From: Nageia nagi
Taxonomy: Eukaryota; Pinophyta
Assembly: GCA_050084985.1 (NCBI GenBank)
Contig: JBITNC010000001.1
Location: forward strand, 110,484,001-110,548,000
Direction: 5' to 3'
DNA length: 64,000 bases
Part shown: piece after piece, positions 58,581 to 64,000 of the stretch
How the letters are laid out: each line of letters starts with the position of its first letter
Position numbering within the stretch: the stretch's first letter is position 1
The notes under the pieces: model-generated
Told to the model about the DNA's origin: nothing
What the model saw: the letters and a program-made list of their open reading frames with translations, nothing else
Databases searched by the model: none
Made by a program: the position numbers and the translations under genes

Positions 58581-59308
58581 TATAGACACCTAAAAATGAT
58601 TTATTATTTTTTAATAAATCATATTTAGACTTTCTAAATGACTTATTGCAATATGACAAATGTCAAGATAAAGTTGATATTACAATGCAATACCATGTGT
58701 TATATTAAATGTTATATTATTTACCATGGTTCATATTTAAAGTATCTTGAATATCAAAATAATTATATTATTGCTAAAGGTCAGCCTTCACTCATCTCTA
58801 TATCTTTGCAAGCTATATATGCAAGTGGAATAGGTTGATCTCCATAGATAAGAACTCTTTGATATGAGAAGATCTTTGATAGGTGGTTATCTCCCATAAT
58901 TTGTACCAAGTAATGATGTCTCTATATGCCACCTATTATGAGAAATTATTATACTTTGAGCTTTGAAACTTTCTCCATAATTCATCATATGTAATATTGT
59001 TAACAATGTTCTTCTCCAAGGCTATTAACGACATGCATATTGAGGATCAAGAATTTCAAATTTTGATAGCAAAGGTTGTTGATCTATGTATATGAAGATC
59101 CATTGCAAGCTAACCTCCAATCCAATACTAAACCACTAAAGATCCATTGATATTTTCTTTTGAGGATTGCATATACACTTCATATCATGTGCATACTTTT
59201 TATTTATATTTGTTGTATCTGATATAGTATACACATCTAGCTCTTCTTATATTATAGATAATTTTATTTATTATGTATATTCATATTTTACATAATTTAG
59301 GGTCTACA
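58581..59308 (+). repeat. left LTR of the 58.6-61.9 kb element
   Basis: 728 bp. Longer than the right LTR because it keeps about 195 bp (around 58,850-59,080) that the right one has lost. The 9.0-9.46 kb copy also keeps part of that segment, so the loss is a deletion in the right LTR. Confidence 0.75.
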
Positions 59309-61376
59309 TTTTAATGAGCCTTGACTGATCCTACATATCCTAGAATTTTGATTTTAGGGCATCAATTTGTTTAGGAGTATTGTATTAGAAATCCTTGGTT
59401 TTGTTTTCTTTTTGGTTGAGTCAATTTTCTCCAAATTTAGAAAAATTGTATTGCTTTGAATTTTTTTTTTGAAAAATGTCAATGTAGAAAATATGAGTTT
59501 TTGGAGGTCATTTTGTTTAATTCAGTGGGACATACTATTAGAAAAATTTATCCAAACCATAGATAAATATAATTGGGAATTTTTTTTTATTTTTCTAGGT
59601 CTAGATTTGCAGATTTTGATCAATTTTGAGAAATGTTTTGCACAAAACTTCACATTGAAAAATCATAAATTTTGAAACTATTTTATAACTATTTGGTGAC
59701 TTGTTTTAAGATAAAACTTGCCCAAATCATAGGTCATCATAGTAGAAAACTTTTTGAGATTAATTTAGATTTATTGCATGCATTTTTATCAAGATCTCTA
59801 AAGATTTTCAAATGAAATATTTTTCCATAAAAAATTAATTTTTGAAGGTTATTTTCTTGAATTTTGAAAGTTACAGCATCTTAAAACTTATCCCACATCA
59901 TATATATACATGCTAGCAATTTATTTTTAATCTTACATAGTATAAAAGTGCTTATTTTATCATATATATTAAAGTTTTGTGAAAAATAATAAATGTTGCA
60001 TTTTAGCATGGATACTACAACTACAAGTGGTTTCCTTGAATATTTGAATGTGATAAGTGATTTATTTACACCTTCTTCTAAATAAAAAAATACCTAAGGA
60101 TATGGATGTTGTGTAAAGTAACAATAACAAACAATATTTGATGAAATGAATTTATCAAATTCATGCTTAACTAATGCAAATAATGATGATGTGAAACAAA
60201 TTGTATTAATCATATAAAATCAAAAGAATAATAATGATACTAATAGTGATGATGATGATTTTTTTTGATATAGATTTTGAACTATATATATATATGATGT
60301 TATAGATAAGTATTAAGTGTATGATATTACATTTGAAAATCTATCATCTCAAGATCAACTCAAGAAAATTAAAAAGCAAATGTTAGCCAATCTTGCTTTG
60401 ATATTAGGCATTTATATTGATCTTGATTTAAAGCAAAAATATCAAGCATTTCTAAGGAAATAACTAGAGACATTATTAGAAGATCCATATGTAAGGAAAT
60501 AGTGTATGCAACAATTTAGAAAAGATGAAATACAAAAGCAACAATATAGTCCTAACCTTAACCTAAATCATAACCTAAACTTCAAATTCAAACTAACCTC
60601 AAAAATTAAATCAGAAATAATATTGTTAACAACATGCATCTCTTATAAATTCATTTCAAATTATGTATGCTAGATATCCTTGAATATCTATTTGAAAATA
60701 CCATTATTTCACAAATATCAATTGTATTTGGAATACTGAATAAAATTCCAAAAGACATGGTTACAAAATTCTATAAAAATTAAAGCTATTTACTTTAAAA
60801 ATCAATAAATTCAATTAATTAAATAAGATTAAATGTGCTAAATTGATAAGTAAGGCCAATGTATACTTGAATATTGGGTACTTTTTTATGGAATTTAAAT
60901 GGAATTATCTCAATTATGGATAAAAATTCAATGTTATGCTAATGAATACTTTTAAGACCATTGTCATTCCATGAGTAAAATCTCTCACAAATTTTAGGTT
61001 ATTCCAAGCTTGAGGTATCAAAGGACCTTATCAGCTTGATAATCATGGTTCAATAAAATTATTTCTTAATGACCATAGCAATATAATGGATATTATATTT
61101 ATTTTATCCTCACTATTTAAATTGATTATTATTTCATAAGATATGATCTATGTGGGTATTATGTTGGATTGTTCTCAAAAGCATATCATTTGAAAGACTA
61201 GGACTTGAATAGAGGTACTCTCCTCATACAAGGATTTCAATTTTTGGTTTGACTGCCTAAAAAAGCTAGAGCAAGGAGAAATATAAGACCAAAAGTAGGA
61301 AGAAGACATATCATACTTGGAATATCGATTGAAAAAAGGAAGTTCACTTTACTATTAAAAATTTTATTTTGCAAAA
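59309..61376 (+). other. internal region of the 58.6-61.9 kb element
   Basis: AT-rich. Coding-like remnants occur around 60,340-60,560 (SSQDQLKKIKKQMLANLALILGI) and 61,240-61,380 (KKARARRNIRPKVGRRHIILG). None matches a retrotransposon domain I know. No clear primer binding site follows the left LTR, and no clear polypurine tract precedes the right. Confidence 0.4.
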
Positions 61377-61908
61377 TGTAGATGCCTAAAAATGATTTAT
61401 TATTTATTTAATAAATCTTATTTAGACTTTCTAATTGAATTATTACAATATAACAAATATTAGGATAAAGTTAAAATTATAATGCAATATTGTGTGTTAT
61501 ATTAAATGCTATATTATTTACCATGGTTTATATTTTAAAGTATCTTTAATACAATATTGATTATATTATTGGTAGAGGTCGATCTTCACTCCTCTCTATA
61601 TTGTTGCAGGCTATATATGCAAGTGGAATAGGTTTACCTCTTGATGATTAAGGGTTTTATATTTTGATGGAAAATGTTGTTGATCTATGCATACAAAGAT
61701 CCATTGCAAGATCACCTTCAACCCAATCTTAATCCTTTGAAGATCAATTAAAATTTACATTTGAGGATTGCACATACACTTAATATTAGATACATGTTTT
61801 TCATGTATATTTTTTGTATCTAATATAGAGTAAATATATACCTCTTATTATACCATGGATCATTTATTTATTATGTATATTTGTATTTTACATAATTTAG
61901 GGTCTATA
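61377..61908 (+). repeat. right LTR of the 58.6-61.9 kb element
   Basis: 532 bp, TGTAGATGCC...GGGTCTATA, with a ~195-bp internal deletion relative to the left LTR. Confidence 0.75.
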
Positions 61909-61959
61909 ATGATCACTAAATGATCACCCATTTATATCTTTCACTTCACATTTGGGAGG

Positions 61960-62500
61960 CTATCCTCACTAGTGGTCCTCACATCTTTATCCCATTTTTT
62001 AAATCATATTTATTCATTCCTTTTACCATCATAAAAGCTAGCCTAAGGGGTTACATCTTCTATATTGTTCAAATCCTTGATAGGAGTTTCACCACAATCC
62101 TGATTCAATACCATTTTTTGCTATGAGGCCTTATCAACTAGTCTAGATTCCTTTACATGAGATGTTACATCCTCATTCACCTTGCAATTTAGGTTATATT
62201 TTAGAATAACCAAGGAATAAACTTTATCTTGTTCATCATATTCAAAATTCAACTCTTTTAGGGTCTCCTTAGCAATCTCATTTAACTAATTCTTTATGAT
62301 TATCAATTTAAGTATGATGTGCCTACCATTGAATTTTTGTATAGCTCCCTCTCTAGGGGTTTTACCTACATACAAGAGTTTCTTTTTTAAATAATTTAAT
62401 ATTCCATATCTCATACATTTTTTGTTTGATTCCCACCAATGCCTACTCATTATTTTTCACCTAACTTCTTAAGTTCTATTGTAGGTATGTTGTTGAGCTA
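61960..62500 (-). pseudogene. unidentified minus-strand coding-like relic
   Basis: On the minus strand from about 62,470 a single frame continues with few stops: LLYVGKTPREGAIQKF, then NEIAKETLKELNFEYDEQDK, then CKVNEDVTSHVKES. The charged, balanced composition is unlike random AT-rich frames. It stops being readable near 61,960. I do not recognise a family. Gag-like proteins of retroelements are one possibility. Confidence 0.3.
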
Positions 62501-62874
62501 TTAATAGTAAAATATCTAATCTTGGATTGATGTAGATACAAATTTATACTCTTGCATGGGAACCCATACATATTTGATTATTTTTGGGCTCTCCATTTAT
62601 GTTTTATATACTTTTTCTAAATAGAGTTGTAATTTGTCTACCTTCTCTAAGTGGACTCTTTAATCTATCAAATCCCATGGAGTCTAAAATACATAATTTT
62701 ATCTATGTATACATAGAAAATTCATTTTCAATTTTATTAATTCTTTTATTGTAATTTTATGCTATAATTTTAGCTTTAATAGAAAAGCTTTCCTGATTTG
62801 CTTTGCAATTCTCTGTGTCTATCTAGTGTGTTTTCCATTTTAAGCTCATATATGTTAGGTCCCTATACTACTCA
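62501..62874. other. unassigned AT-rich sequence
   Basis: No feature recognised before the TRIM-like element begins at 62875. Confidence 0.4.
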
Positions 62875-63224
62875 TGTAGCCCATATATTGTTAGTATGTG
62901 TCCCATAGAAACCACTATGGTTATTGTTATTCCCTTACATTATTATTATTATGTTAGCTAGACATTATTATTGTTATGTTGGCTAGTGTCCTTTCATTAT
63001 AGTGGCACCCCTTGGACTCCTATATATACTAAGGAGGTATTATCATTTGTATGGTCTATTGTTGTGTAATTGAGGTGATGTAAAGGAGGTTGCCCCCTCG
63101 AAGTGGCTTATTACAAAGGAGTTTTCCCCCTTGAAGTGTCTTATTATAGATTTTATCTCTTATTCAACATGTTGAACTCTTTCTCTCATGATTTTATGCT
63201 ATTTTGGGAACTTTGTTAATAACA
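62875..63224 (+). repeat. left LTR of TRIM-like element
   Basis: 350 bp, TG...CA. A TATATATA box is at about 63,021-63,028. Two copies of a ~31-bp unit with CCCC-x-TCGAAGTG / CCCCCTTGAAGTG (63,090-63,145) lie in the probable R/U5 part. Confidence 0.85.
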
Positions 63225-63226
63225 TT

Positions 63227-63238
63227 TGGTATCAGAGC
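63227..63238 (+). other. primer binding site (tRNA-Met type)
   Basis: TGGTATCAGAGC, an exact copy of the common plant primer site, two bases after the LTR end. Confidence 0.9.
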
Positions 63239-63941
63239 AAATGATTCTACGGTTTCATAGCTCAAAACTAGTCATCGTGGAATTCTCACTACCAATTTTT
63301 TTTCACAAGGTTTTAGATTCTAAATTTTATTTGGTTTTTAGAAGACATACCAAATACATGTTATTTCAAATTTAAGCTCCTAATTCACTATATTTTTTAA
63401 GTTACACTCAAGGGAATTTAAGGTTTGTGACTAGTCTCAAAAGCAGGTCTGAAATAGGTGTTCTAACTAAAAAGTGTATATATAAAGTTTTACAACTCCA
63501 AACTAGGTTAAACCTATTGTATTGGTTAGGGTATACATTGATTTTTTTTTTTACAATTTATAAGGTCTAATAATAAACAAGCGACATGTAGCACTTTATA
63601 CAAGTTCATGCTTCTGAAAAATCCAAAAATCAACACATTTTGGAAAAGTTGTAGCCATTTCCTCTTGGAATATCAGAATTTGACAAAATCTATGGCATTG
63701 AAAAGAAGACATCTGAGCTACCAAAAGTAGAAATTTCAAACTCTAAAGGGTCAAAATTTTAGATTTACATTAGTTGGAAGGTCAAACAACAGAACAATCT
63801 CCAAATCTATTTGAACCAACATCCTTAGAGATGGTTTTTAGGATGGCAAGGAAGGTTGAAAGTAAAAATATGGAAATAGCTAAAGATTCCATATGAGAAG
63901 ATGAGAATTTTATATAGAATCATCCATAAATACTCAAACAT

Positions 63942-64000
63942 TGTAGCCCATATATTGTTATTATGTGTCCCATAGAAGCCACTATGGTTATTGTTATTCC
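63942..64000 (+). repeat. right LTR of TRIM-like element, partial
   Basis: TGTAGCCCATATATTGTTATT..., the start of the second LTR. The rest lies outside the window. Confidence 0.85.

Larger units (their letters stand above)
58581..61908 (+). mobile_element. small non-autonomous LTR retrotransposon
   Basis: LTR-like direct repeats at 58581-59308 and 61377-61908 flank a 2.07-kb internal region. LTR starts are TGTAGATGCCTAAAAATG (right) and TATAGACACCTAAAAATG (left). Ends are GGGTCTACA and GGGTCTATA. Flanking five-base words GTGAT (58576-58580) and ATGAT (61909-61913) match at 4 of 5 positions, a plausible target duplication. The internal region has only broken coding-like pieces and no RT motif that I can see. 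A third, partial LTR of this family is at 9.04-9.46 kb. Confidence 0.7.
62875..64000 (+). mobile_element. TRIM-like small LTR retrotransposon, runs off the window
   Basis: Left LTR 62875-63224 starts TGTAGCCCATATATTG and ends TTAATAACA. A canonical primer site, TGGTATCAGAGC, lies at 63227-63238. The right LTR starts at 63942 with the same TGTAGCCCATATATTG and matches closely to the window end (two visible differences in 59 bases). The internal region is only 717 bp and has no coding capacity I can see. Total length would be about 1.4 kb if the right LTR is full length. This is the architecture of a terminal-repeat retrotransposon in miniature or a similarly reduced element. Confidence 0.85.

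Overview
This window looks like intergenic sequence from a very large, AT-rich plant nuclear genome. The evidence is decayed Ty3/Gypsy and Ty1/Copia LTR retrotransposons, a plant-type CACTA (En/Spm) transposon, a plant mobile domain (PMD) relic, plant PPR gene fragments and a plant-only Dof transcription factor. One gene in 64 kb, old nested insertions and very long LTRs suggest a gymnosperm, perhaps a conifer. That assignment is inference. I saw no tRNA, rRNA, CRISPR or bacterial feature.

Layout: 1-1.1 kb, nothing recognised. 1.14-about 7.15 kb, a Ty3/Gypsy element with a chromodomain-like end, flanked on the right (7.4-8.3 kb) by a minus-strand PMD relic. 8.3-11.5 kb, mostly featureless, with a partial LTR at 9.0-9.46 kb. 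About 11.5-21.05 kb, a degenerate CACTA transposon: subterminal GAGTC/GAGTTA repeats, inverted telomere-like arrays, a plus-strand transposase relic and a probable minus-strand second gene. 21.2-23.4 kb, a PPR pseudogene whose E-like segment is repeated eight times with a period near 228 bp. 23.409-33.684 kb, a chromodomain-bearing Gypsy element with 3.4-kb LTRs, inserted into the PPR-derived duplication with an ATAAT target duplication. 33.69-36.43 kb, the rest of that PPR-derived block, including a second copy that shows the empty site.

37.7-41.0 kb is the only convincing host gene: a two-exon Dof factor with a GC-richer promoter and leader, a 16-codon first exon, a 991-bp intron and a long second exon. 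A one-base deletion in a G run breaks it inside the Dof domain. Either the gene is a recent pseudogene or this is an assembly error.

41-43 kb has an orphan exon-like segment. 46.2-47.95 kb has a Gypsy LTR/PBS/gag relic abutting a minus-strand Copia relic. 49.1-50.5 kb has a diverged direct duplication. 51.2-52.6 kb has a minus-strand PPR pseudogene. 53-57.6 kb is unidentified. 57.664-58.316 kb is a Mutator-like MITE with 10-bp target duplications. 58.58-61.91 kb is a small non-autonomous LTR element. A TRIM-like element with 350-bp LTRs begins at 62.875 kb and runs off the end.

Apart from the Dof gene, no gene here looks able to make a full protein. The biology is mainly a layered record of insertions, duplications and decay.
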